64,000 bases of DNA from Nocardioides gansuensis (lineage in GTDB: Bacteria; Actinomycetota; Actinomycetes; Propionibacteriales; Nocardioidaceae): contig NZ_QDGZ01000012.1 in assembly GCF_003076135.1 (NCBI RefSeq), positions 1-64,000 of the forward strand. The letters are read 5' to 3'. The translations under genes and the position numbers were made by a program. The first letter of the stretch is position 1. Every line of letters begins with the position of its first letter. Positions 54,172-62,384 of the stretch are shown piece by piece. The notes under the pieces were generated by a model. It ran no database searches. It was not told where the DNA came from and was given only the letters and a program-made list of their open reading frames with translations.

Positions 54172-54656
54172 GCCATGGCTGGGTCACGGAGACCCACTCG
54201 CGCTGGAACCCTCCGGCCAGCCGGCTTCTGCGCCTCAACCCCTGCCAACGCGACACATCGAGACTGTTGTCCGGTCAGCGCAGGACCGCAGTTTCTGTGA
54301 CGCGCTGACCTCGCGGGTTGCCTCGCGGCTCAGCGTCCGTCGCAGCGTTTGAGGATCACAAACTTTCCCTCGTCCGCAGTGACGACCTCTATCCCGCAAG
54401 GCACCCCTTGGGTCGGACAGCATGAGTCCGCTCGACCCCGCCTCCGCGTGGTGCGCCAGCAGCGGCGCGTCGAGCGCAAGCGCCGGGGGACTGCATCGTC
54501 GGCGCTGGATGTCGGCCTGAGTCGCCCGACCCGCAGGCTTGGCTCAAGGCCAGAAGCCGCCGAGGTCCTGGAAGGAGGCCGCTGATCTGATCGGCTGGAG
54601 CCGGTACGCGGTCGCGAAGCTGCTCGAGGCTGGGGCCCGGTGAGCGAGCGCCCGAG
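54172..54656. other. Intergenic stretch after the patatin operon
   Basis: No intact gene. A short helix-turn-helix-like fragment is described separately at 54569. Confidence 0.5.
54569..54643 (+). pseudogene. Possible fragment of excisionase-type HTH protein
   Basis: The 24 codons before a TGA read WKEAADLIGWSRYAVAKLLE then AGAR, close to the AAxLLGVSRxTVYRLLExG pattern of excisionase/MerR-type helices. No start or rest of the domain is seen. It could be a remnant of a mobile element. Confidence 0.3.
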
Positions 54657-55181
54657 TCAGCAGGAGTCCGTGGGCTGCAGTGAGACCAGGTCGACCAGGT
54701 CCACGCGCACCACGGTGCCGCGCACGTCGAGATCGATCCACCCGGCAGCGCTGTCGACGACCTGGCCGCAGGCGGTGCCGCTGCTGGTAGTGACCTGAAC
54801 AGGGCGTTCTGCGCCGGACTGCGGCCACCAGTTGCTGGATGCCGAAAGCGCGGTCAAACCGACCGCGACGCAGGTCAAGATGACGCCGGCCCGGAGCCGA
54901 CGGGCACCGGCGGCTGGGTCCGCCGGTGCGCCGAGCGGCCACGCCACAACCGCCACAAGAAAAAGCCCGATTGCTGCGACGGCGAGGGCGAGCAGCGCCA
55001 GGATGCCGGCGACGGACTGCAGCCATATGGGGAGCCTGGTGCCGCTGTCGCCGGTGAGCACGCCGCAAAGTCCCACGAAGGCCAGGGCCGCGAGCTGCAA
55101 CTTGTGCCACTCGCGGGCCGAGGCACTGAGCGCGTCGGGCGCCGCGAAGCGTTGCGGTTCCTGCTCGGGCGTGTCGGCCAT
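54657..55181 (-). CDS. Membrane protein of unknown function
   Basis: This 174-residue protein has three predicted membrane helices (LQLAALAFVGLCGVLTG; IWLQSVAGILALLALAVAAI with LFLVAVVAWPLG; and AGVILTCVAVGLTALSA) and a C-terminal outside or cytosolic strand-rich tail (VQVTTSSGTACGQVV, VDLVDLVSLQPTDSC) with two cysteines. I recognise no family. It stands next to the effector-type genes and could be part of that island, but nothing in the sequence proves it. Confidence 0.65.
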   Translation of the reverse strand: MADTPEQEPQRFAAPDALSASAREWHKLQLAALAFVGLCGVLTGDSGTRLPIWLQSVAGILALLALAVAAIGLFLVAVVAWPLGAPADPAAGARRLRAGVILTCVAVGLTALSASSNWWPQSGAERPVQVTTSSGTACGQVVDSAAGWIDLDVRGTVVRVDLVDLVSLQPTDSC

Positions 55182-55794
55182 CTTCCATGCACCCCTTCTT
55201 GCGGTTGCCTCGACGGTATGCGCCACGCCAGCACGGAGCCCATGGACTCAACTGCCCGGTCCAGGAACCGGCGGCATCGGCGGGGATGCCGGGCCCCCAT
55301 CACCCGCAAACGTACGCCCAGCCCGGAACGCAATCTGCCTGAGCATCGGACGAGGCGCCCAGGAACACTCGAGCTGCGTGAGCGAATGCTCCGGGGCGCC
55401 TCGTGGGAGACAGGTGTAACGGACCCTCCCCCAAAGTGCAACGATGCTTGAAGATGGGAACATCTGCGCTGCGTCCCCGGGGAGGTCTCAACGGGTGGGA
55501 AGGCGCGGGCCGTGGACGTCGCCCCCGTTTGAGGCGAGCCCGCCGAGAAGGGGAACCCAGTGACCGCCGAGATCCTGGAGCCCTTGGCGCCTCGTGCGGA
55601 GAAATCGGTCCGCAGGGACGATGTGGCGGAGATGTGCCGGCGAGCACACCGCCGGAATTCGGGTCGCGGGGCTCCACATAGTCCCAAGTGACTATGCCGC
55701 TCGGCGCTCGACCGCCGCTAGCGTGACAGGGCAGCGGGACGCCGGTCGGCGGGCAGGCCTCGCGTCCCGTCCACCTCGAACAGGGGGAGGCGCG
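55182..55794. other. Intergenic stretch before the DUF6603 cluster
   Basis: About 610 bases without a supported gene. The promoter of the giant-protein cluster should lie here; a TAGCGT at 55719-55724 is the best -10 candidate but has no good -35. Confidence 0.4.
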
Positions 55795-55845
55795 ATGGAC
55801 GCCAGCTGCACCGCCGGACGGCACCGGGCCAAGCCCCATGCCTGA
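55795..55845 (+). CDS. 16-codon leader peptide overlapping the DUF6603 start
   Basis: An ATG four bases after GGGGGAGG starts a 16-codon frame (MDASCTAGRHRAKPHA) whose TGA lies at 55843-55845, five bases inside the next gene. The DUF6603 ATG at 55838 has no ribosome-binding site of its own. The small frame probably brings ribosomes to it by termination-reinitiation. Confidence 0.5.
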   Translation: MDASCTAGRHRAKPHA

Positions 55846-58800
55846 GGAGTCGCCGGTCCCGATCGAGGGCGCAGTCGCGGGCTTCCTCACCCGCGTCCTG
55901 GACGAGTTGCTGGCACGGATCGCCGACGACGACGCCGTACGTCGTGCCCTGGCGGAGCTGGGCATCACCGGGCCCGACGCCGACAGCGTCGCGACGTTCG
56001 TGGCCGGCCAGGCCGGGGTCGTCGCCGCCCTGAAGAACGGGGTGCCCGAGCTGGTGCTGGAGCTGGCCAAGCCCAAGCCGAACCTGCTCTCGATCGCCCC
56101 CCACGTGCAGGACCTGCTGGAGGCGGCGGTCTCGTTGACCGACGGCGCACCGGAGGTCGTGCTGCCCGGCCTGCCGGACGCCGGCACCGTCATGGACGCG
56201 CTCCTCGCGCAGGCGGTCGAGCACGCGGTCCAGCAGGCGAGTGCACTGGGCTGGTCCTTCGCCAAGTCTCTCCACCTGGTGGGTCCCGAGCTCCCCGTCT
56301 TCACGGTCGTCTCCGACTTCGCGGACTCGCCGACCGGCTTCGTGTGGCGCCGGTTCAAGGACCTGCGCCGGCACCTGGACATCACCATCCACGGTGTGCT
56401 CACCGGGCCGCGCACGGTCTCCTACGTCACCGTCCCGCTGACCGCGGAGGACCATGTGTCCGAGGCTGTCACGGCGAAGGTGCCGGACGCCAACGTGGTC
56501 CTGCAGCGCATCACGCTCAGGCTCGCGACCGACGGCTACCCCAAACCCGACGAGGTCCACAAGATCTCGCTCGAGGTGCTCGGCCACGATCCGGGCAACG
56601 GCGACGCCCCCGGCTTCGCCGCCGTGGTGCTGCTGTCTGCGCCGATCGCGCAGCCGCTCAGCCTGTCCCCGCGGGTGACCCTGCACCTGGATCCGTTCGC
56701 GAGCGAGTTCGGGGTCGCGGTCACCGGCTGGGGCGAGGTGGTCCCCATCGCGGACGGCTCGCCCCAGCTGACGCTCGACCCGGGGCTCGGGGCGGGCTTC
56801 TCCTTCGGTGAGCCGGGAGGTGTGCGCCTGGCGCTGACCGAGCCGGTCCTGGAGCCGCGCGTCTCGGTGGAGGACTGGGGACTGCGCGCCGGCTTCGGGT
56901 CCTTCGAGCTGACGATCCCGCAGGACATCGCCGGAGACCTCCTCGGCCTGCTGCTCCCGCGCGACGGGGTCCGGCTCAAGGGCAGGCTCCTGATCGTTGC
57001 GGACGCCGAGGGCCTGCACGCGGAGGGCGGGATCGGCCTGCGGACGACGTGGCCGGAGACCCTCCGCCTGCCCGGGCTCTTCGTGCGGGGCCTCACCACC
57101 GAGGTCGGCGTCCTCGACGGTGGTGGATTCAAGCTCACCGCGGCAGGGACGGTCACGGTCGACCTCGAGGTGCTGACCGCCACGATCGAGGGGTTCGGCG
57201 TGTCCCAGCCGATCACGCTGCACCCCGAAGGGGACGGCAACCTCGGTCTGGTCGCGCTCGGCGACCCGACGTTCGAGCCGCCCACCGGCGTCGGCCTCAG
57301 CATCGACGCCGGCATCGTCAAGGGCGGCGGGCTGCTGCGCATCACAGAGCGGGAGATCTCCGGGGCCCTCGAGCTGGCCCTCAAGCTCGGCAGCGTCGAG
57401 CTCGCGATCCGTGCGGTCGGTGTGTTCGAGTCGGTTGACGGACGGCTGTCGTTCGTCGTGGTGATGTCGGTCGAGTTCAGCCCCGCCATCGAGATCTTCC
57501 TCGGCCTCACCCTCAACGCCGTGGGCGGCGTCTTCGGGATCAACCGCACCATGGACGCCGACGGCCTCCGCGCTATCGTCCGGTCGGGCCGCATGGAGGA
57601 CGTGATGTTCCCGCGCGACCTGGCGGCCCGTGCGGTCGAGGTGATCGCCGCAGTCAAGCAGGTCTTCCCCGCCCGCCCCGGCCAGGTGGTCGTCGGCCCG
57701 ATGCTCAAGCTCGGCTGGGGACGACCGACGTCGTTCGTGACGGCGGCCGTCGGGGTCGTGTTCACGTTCCCTGACCCGGTCGTCATCGCGGTGATCGGGT
57801 CGGTCCGGGTCACCCTGCCGGTGCCCGAGGCCCCGCTGATCGACATGCGCGCGGACTTCGCCGGGTTGATCGACGCCTCGACGGGGGAGGTGAGCTTCGA
57901 CGCCTCGCTGACGAACTCCCGCATCGCCACTTTCGACGTCACCGGCGACCTTGCCCTGCGCGCCGGGCCCTCCGGCTTCCTCTTCACGGCCGGCGGGTTC
58001 TACCCGGGCTTCCCGGTGCCGGCCGGGCTCGAGGCGGTCCGCCGGCTCGGCATCTCGATCTCGCCGCAGCCGATCCTCTCCATCCGGGCCGACGCCTACT
58101 TCGCGCTGACCGCCAGCACTGTCCAGTTCGGCGGCGGGCTGCTCGTCGTGGCCGAGCTCGGCCCCATCGGGGCGCGTGGCAGTCTCGCCCTCGACACCCT
58201 CATCCGTACCTCGCCCAAGCTGCACTTCACTGCCCAGCTCACCGGCAGCTTCCGGCTCAGCTTCGAGGGCGAGGACCTCATGGGCGCGAAGCTCGACGTT
58301 CTCCTCGAGGGCCCCGGGCGCTGGCACGCGCGCGCCCGCGCCGAGATCGAGATCCTGTTCTTCTCCGTGTCCGGGACGCTCGAGCTCAGCTGGGGGGACG
58401 AGGCCGAGGAGACACCGCCCAGCGTCCTCGTGGCGGAGAAGGTGCGCGAGGCGCTCGAGAAGCCTCCGGTGTGGGCGCACGTGCTGCCCGCCGCGGACGG
58501 CGGCCTGGTCACCCTGCGTGAGGGCGGCGAGGGACTGCACCCGCTCGGGAAGCTGCGCCTCACCCAGACGATCGCCCCGCTCGGGGTCCCGCTGGCGCGC
58601 TTCGGGAGGGCCGCGGTGGCCGACGGCGGCCCCGTGACCGTCACGGTCTCGGCCGACCTGGCGACGCCGACACCGGCCGAGGAGCTGTTCGCCGCCGCCC
58701 AGTACTTCGACCTCACCGACGACGAGAAGATCTCCAAGCCGCCCTTCGTCCCGCACCACGCCGGCTATGAGCTCGGCGGGCAGGCCTGGGCGCCGCTGGC

Positions 58801-59134
58801 GGACCCGCTCACCGTGGATGTGGTCTACGAGGAGAGCGACGGCCACGAGCGCCCACCCGCAGGGTCGCGCTCCCTCGGAGCGCTGGGGGAGGAGTTCCTC
58901 GCCTGGTCGGTGGTGGGAGCCGCGGGCCGCTCGCACGCGCAGCAGGTCCCGGTGGCCCGACCGCTCGCCGGGCTCAAGGTGACGCCCACGTCGTACGCCG
59001 TCGCCGACGCCGCGACGGGCACGGCGGTGGCCGCGGCGGTCACCGGCCTGGAGGGGGCGTTCGGCGCGTCGGCCAGGGTGAGCGCCGACAGGGTCGTAAT
59101 GGCCGACTACGAGCTGGCGGGACTGGGCGGATGA
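55838..59134 (+). CDS. DUF6603 domain-containing giant protein
   Basis: The 1098-residue protein is largely beta-strand with repeated short hydrophobic segments. It contains the DUF6603 core near residues 500-760: LNAVGGVFGINRTMDADGLR, then VMFPRDL and FGPM-like VVGPMLKLGWGRPTSF. No signal peptide or membrane helix is seen. The fold and role of DUF6603 are not known to me. The ATG at 55838 sits in the leader peptide. The stop overlaps the next gene by 4 bp, so the two products are made in fixed ratio. Confidence 0.82.
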   Translation: MPEESPVPIEGAVAGFLTRVLDELLARIADDDAVRRALAELGITGPDADSVATFVAGQAGVVAALKNGVPELVLELAKPKPNLLSIAPHVQDLLEAAVSLTDGAPEVVLPGLPDAGTVMDALLAQAVEHAVQQASALGWSFAKSLHLVGPELPVFTVVSDFADSPTGFVWRRFKDLRRHLDITIHGVLTGPRTVSYVTVPLTAEDHVSEAVTAKVPDANVVLQRITLRLATDGYPKPDEVHKISLEVLGHDPGNGDAPGFAAVVLLSAPIAQPLSLSPRVTLHLDPFASEFGVAVTGWGEVVPIADGSPQLTLDPGLGAGFSFGEPGGVRLALTEPVLEPRVSVEDWGLRAGFGSFELTIPQDIAGDLLGLLLPRDGVRLKGRLLIVADAEGLHAEGGIGLRTTWPETLRLPGLFVRGLTTEVGVLDGGGFKLTAAGTVTVDLEVLTATIEGFGVSQPITLHPEGDGNLGLVALGDPTFEPPTGVGLSIDAGIVKGGGLLRITEREISGALELALKLGSVELAIRAVGVFESVDGRLSFVVVMSVEFSPAIEIFLGLTLNAVGGVFGINRTMDADGLRAIVRSGRMEDVMFPRDLAARAVEVIAAVKQVFPARPGQVVVGPMLKLGWGRPTSFVTAAVGVVFTFPDPVVIAVIGSVRVTLPVPEAPLIDMRADFAGLIDASTGEVSFDASLTNSRIATFDVTGDLALRAGPSGFLFTAGGFYPGFPVPAGLEAVRRLGISISPQPILSIRADAYFALTASTVQFGGGLLVVAELGPIGARGSLALDTLIRTSPKLHFTAQLTGSFRLSFEGEDLMGAKLDVLLEGPGRWHARARAEIEILFFSVSGTLELSWGDEAEETPPSVLVAEKVREALEKPPVWAHVLPAADGGLVTLREGGEGLHPLGKLRLTQTIAPLGVPLARFGRAAVADGGPVTVTVSADLATPTPAEELFAAAQYFDLTDDEKISKPPFVPHHAGYELGGQAWAPLADPLTVDVVYEESDGHERPPAGSRSLGALGEEFLAWSVVGAAGRSHAQQVPVARPLAGLKVTPTSYAVADAATGTAVAAAVTGLEGAFGASARVSADRVVMADYELAGLGG

Positions 59135-62100
59135 GCCTCGCCCAGTACACCTTCGCGTCGTCGGTCCGCCGGGGCTTCACTCCGGACGCCAGCGGCAGAG
59201 CGAACGTGACGGTGAGCGTGGCCGGCCAGGCCGACTTCAGCCGCGAGGTCGAGCTGATGACGGCGGCCGACGCGATCGGCCTCCCGCCCGGGCAGGTCAT
59301 CCGCACGTGGCCCCGGCCCGGTGTCCAGAACGCCGAACCCAACTACCTCGCCCTCGTCGAGTTCGACGCGCCGAACCTGCCCTGGCTGCTCGGCCGGCCG
59401 GACCCAGCCGGAATGGTCCACCCCTGGCTCATGCTCGTGGTGGTGGAGGACGACGGCGTCGCGCTCTCCTCGCCGGGCGCCGGGCACACGAGTCTCCTGC
59501 TGCCCGCCGACCAACGGCCCGATCCCGGGGAGGCGTGGCTGTGGGCACACGCCCAGCTCCTGGACCGGGAAACGGTCCCCGACGACCCGTCCAGGTCGCT
59601 GTCCAGGCTCGTGTCTCCCCGGCGGCTGGAGGAGGACACGGCGTACGTCGGCTGCGTCGTGCCGACCTTCGAGTCGGGCCGCCTCGCGGGTCTGGGCAGC
59701 GATGTGCCGCCCGAGATCCGGATCCGCGCCGCTCCGGGATGGGACCAGCCCGGCGACGTGGAGCTCCCCGTCTACTACAGCTTCCGGTTCCGCACCGGGC
59801 CTGCTGGTGACTTCGAGTCGCTCGTTCGCCGCCTCCACGGCGTCGCGTTCCCCGCGGGTCTCGGCTTGCGCAAGCTGCGGCTCGACCACCCTTTGAGCAA
59901 CCTTCCGTCCTCCGGCGCCGGCGACCTCGACCTGCCGGTCGCCCTGCGCCCGATCGGCCCCGACTCGGAGCCGGTGGCCGGCCTGGTCGCCACCGACTAC
60001 CTCACTGCCCTGAGGGCCCGGCTGGTCGACGCCGACTACGACGTCTCCCTCCTGGGCACGAGGCTCCCGAAGGTCGGGCCGCCCGTCTACGGCCAGCTGC
60101 CCGTCGGCGCGCCCGCCCGTGCCGCGAACCTCGGCAGCGGCCTGGTGCCGCCCTGGCTCGAGGCCGTGAACACCGATCCGCGGAACCGGGTGGCCGCCGG
60201 CCTGGGGGCGGAGGTCGTGCGGCGCAACCAGGAGCGTTACATGGAGGAGGCCTGGCGGCAGGTCGGTGACGTGAACACCGCCAATAGGCTGCGGCGGCGT
60301 GCCGAGTATTCGCTTGGCGCCACCCAGCGGTTGTTCCGGCGGTGGCTCTCGGCGATCGATGCCGGTGACCTGGTCACCGTCACCTCGCCGGTGCACGCGA
60401 AGGTGTCCTCCGCGGCGGGGGAGACCCTGGTCGGCCGGCTCCGCGACTCGCCGCTTCCCCCCGCGGTGCTGTCCGTCGAGCTCCGGCGGTTCGCCCGCAC
60501 GCGGGGGCAGCTTTCGCATGCGACCGACTGGCAGGCTTCCGCCGGGGTAGCCGCGGTGGCCGCGCGGGCCGAGCAGGCCCAGCCCCTGTTCGACCGAGTC
60601 GCCCTCGACGGGATCGAGACCCTCGACCCGCCGAGCACGATCTGGGGAAACGCTGCCACCGTGGAGATCCTCGGCAGGCTGGTCACCGAGGGGGTCGCCG
60701 GCCTCGAGCCGGAGGCCGCGGCGCGGCGACTCGACGCGATCAGCACGATCGACCAGGCCACCCTGCCGGAGCCGGAGGCCGTCGCTCGACGCGTGACCGG
60801 CGCCGACCTGGACAAGACCATGACGGCGATGGGGCTGATCCCCACCGCCGCGGTCGTGGACGCGGTCACCGAGCCCGACCCTGATCGCGGGGCGGGCCGA
60901 GGCGAAGGCCGCGGCGAAGGTCGTGGCTCGGGTCGCGGACGCGCGGTGGGACGGTTCGAGCCGGGGGAGGAGCACGTGGTGGTGGGGCGCGGCGCGGGCG
61001 GCGGGCTGCGTGGCGGGCTGCGTGGCGGCGGCCTCGACAACCTCCTCGTCCGGGCCGGCCGGGACCGGCTCGACCTCACCACGATCCTGCGGCCGACCGA
61101 GGTCCTCGACACCATCAAGAGGCAGCCCGGGCTGGTCACCCGCGCGGGCGACCGCGTGGTGCTCGACACCGGCCTGCTCGAGGAGGCCGCCCGGACGGGC
61201 CTCGAGGCGACCACCGTCTCCAACCAGGTGCTCGACCGGATCGTCGACGGCACCTTCCAGGCCCCCGTGGCGCCGCCTCTGGAGTTCCGGCTGCCCACGG
61301 ACCGGGCCGACGGCATCCGCGCCGAGCTCGGTGCGGCGCTGGCCGGGCTCCTAGAGCTTGGCATCCGGCCCGACGATGGAGTCCCGGCGCCGGGGCGGCC
61401 GCTCGATGGCGGTCTGGAGTCGCTGCGCGGCCCGCTGCTGGCCGCCCTCGACCCGTCGGTCACGATCCTGCGGGCGGTCAACAGCCGGATCGCCGCGCTG
61501 GCCGACGCCGACGCGGGTGGGCTCGACGACATCATGGCCGCGCCGGACCTGTCGGAGCCGACGTACCTGCGCCTGTCCGAGATCTCGCAGGACTGGTTGC
61601 TGCCCGGGCTCGACGACCTGCCGGCCGACACGACGACCCTGGTGCAGGCCAACCTCGACTTCATCGCGGCCTTCCTGGTCGGCATGAACCACGAGATCGC
61701 CCGCGAGCTGCTCTGGCGCGAGTACCCCACCGACCAGCGCGGCACCTACGCCCGGCAGTTCTGGACGCACGTCGGCGCCGGGGGCCACGACCTCGCGCAG
61801 CTGCTCCACGCGGCGCCGGCGGCCAGCCTCCGCGGACTGACGCGACCGGCGGGCGGGCCCGAGCCGCAGGACCCGCTCGTGCTGGTGGTGAAGGCCGAGC
61901 TGGTCCAGCGCTACCCGGGCCTGATCATCGTCGCGGCCACGACCGAGAAGAACTCCGAGGGCGTGCGCGTGCCGAAGCAGACGATGGTCCCCGACTTCGT
62001 CGGGACGCTGGAGCCGGACGTGATGCTGGTCGGCTTCACCGGGCTCACCGCCGAGATGGTCCGCGACGCCGAGGCCGCCAACGACCCCGAGAAGCGATGG

Positions 62101-62382
62101 TGGTTCTACTTCTCCGAGCACTTCACCGAGCCGAGGTTCGGGCTCGACGCGGGCGACGAGGAGGACCCGCCGCCGCCGACGTCCTGGAACGAGGTCAGCT
62201 GGAATCACGTCCAGGACGCCACCTTCCTGCAGAAGGCTTCCTTCTCGCTCAGCCTGCCGAAGGGCCTCCACCCGAGCCCCCTGCACGCGTGGGGCACGGA
62301 CGCCGCCAGGCAGGCCTGGATCACGCTGCAGTTCCCGTTCCGGCGCGGCATCGCCGCCGTGGACCTGCTGCCCGAGGAGTGA
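59131..62382 (+). CDS. Giant protein of unknown function, coupled to DUF6603
   Basis: This 1083-residue protein has a strand-rich N-terminal domain with NYLALVEFDAPNLPWLLGRP and HPWLMLVVVEDDGV, which I recall from other very large uncharacterised bacterial proteins. The middle has a Gly/Arg-rich tract (GAGRGEGRGEGRGSGRGR, about residues 588-606), probably flexible. The C-terminal third is helical, with NHEIARELLWREYPTDQRG near residue 855 and a final strand region. No enzyme motif was found. It overlaps the DUF6603 gene by ATGA and is two bases from the next gene. Confidence 0.75.
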   Translation: MSLAQYTFASSVRRGFTPDASGRANVTVSVAGQADFSREVELMTAADAIGLPPGQVIRTWPRPGVQNAEPNYLALVEFDAPNLPWLLGRPDPAGMVHPWLMLVVVEDDGVALSSPGAGHTSLLLPADQRPDPGEAWLWAHAQLLDRETVPDDPSRSLSRLVSPRRLEEDTAYVGCVVPTFESGRLAGLGSDVPPEIRIRAAPGWDQPGDVELPVYYSFRFRTGPAGDFESLVRRLHGVAFPAGLGLRKLRLDHPLSNLPSSGAGDLDLPVALRPIGPDSEPVAGLVATDYLTALRARLVDADYDVSLLGTRLPKVGPPVYGQLPVGAPARAANLGSGLVPPWLEAVNTDPRNRVAAGLGAEVVRRNQERYMEEAWRQVGDVNTANRLRRRAEYSLGATQRLFRRWLSAIDAGDLVTVTSPVHAKVSSAAGETLVGRLRDSPLPPAVLSVELRRFARTRGQLSHATDWQASAGVAAVAARAEQAQPLFDRVALDGIETLDPPSTIWGNAATVEILGRLVTEGVAGLEPEAAARRLDAISTIDQATLPEPEAVARRVTGADLDKTMTAMGLIPTAAVVDAVTEPDPDRGAGRGEGRGEGRGSGRGRAVGRFEPGEEHVVVGRGAGGGLRGGLRGGGLDNLLVRAGRDRLDLTTILRPTEVLDTIKRQPGLVTRAGDRVVLDTGLLEEAARTGLEATTVSNQVLDRIVDGTFQAPVAPPLEFRLPTDRADGIRAELGAALAGLLELGIRPDDGVPAPGRPLDGGLESLRGPLLAALDPSVTILRAVNSRIAALADADAGGLDDIMAAPDLSEPTYLRLSEISQDWLLPGLDDLPADTTTLVQANLDFIAAFLVGMNHEIARELLWREYPTDQRGTYARQFWTHVGAGGHDLAQLLHAAPAASLRGLTRPAGGPEPQDPLVLVVKAELVQRYPGLIIVAATTEKNSEGVRVPKQTMVPDFVGTLEPDVMLVGFTGLTAEMVRDAEAANDPEKRWWFYFSEHFTEPRFGLDAGDEEDPPPPTSWNEVSWNHVQDATFLQKASFSLSLPKGLHPSPLHAWGTDAARQAWITLQFPFRRGIAAVDLLPEE

Positions 62383-62384
62383 CG

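Noticed and set aside
55719..55724. TAGCGT as the promoter of the giant-protein cluster.
   Set aside because: No acceptable -35 at 16-18 bp, so it is mentioned only as a weak candidate.
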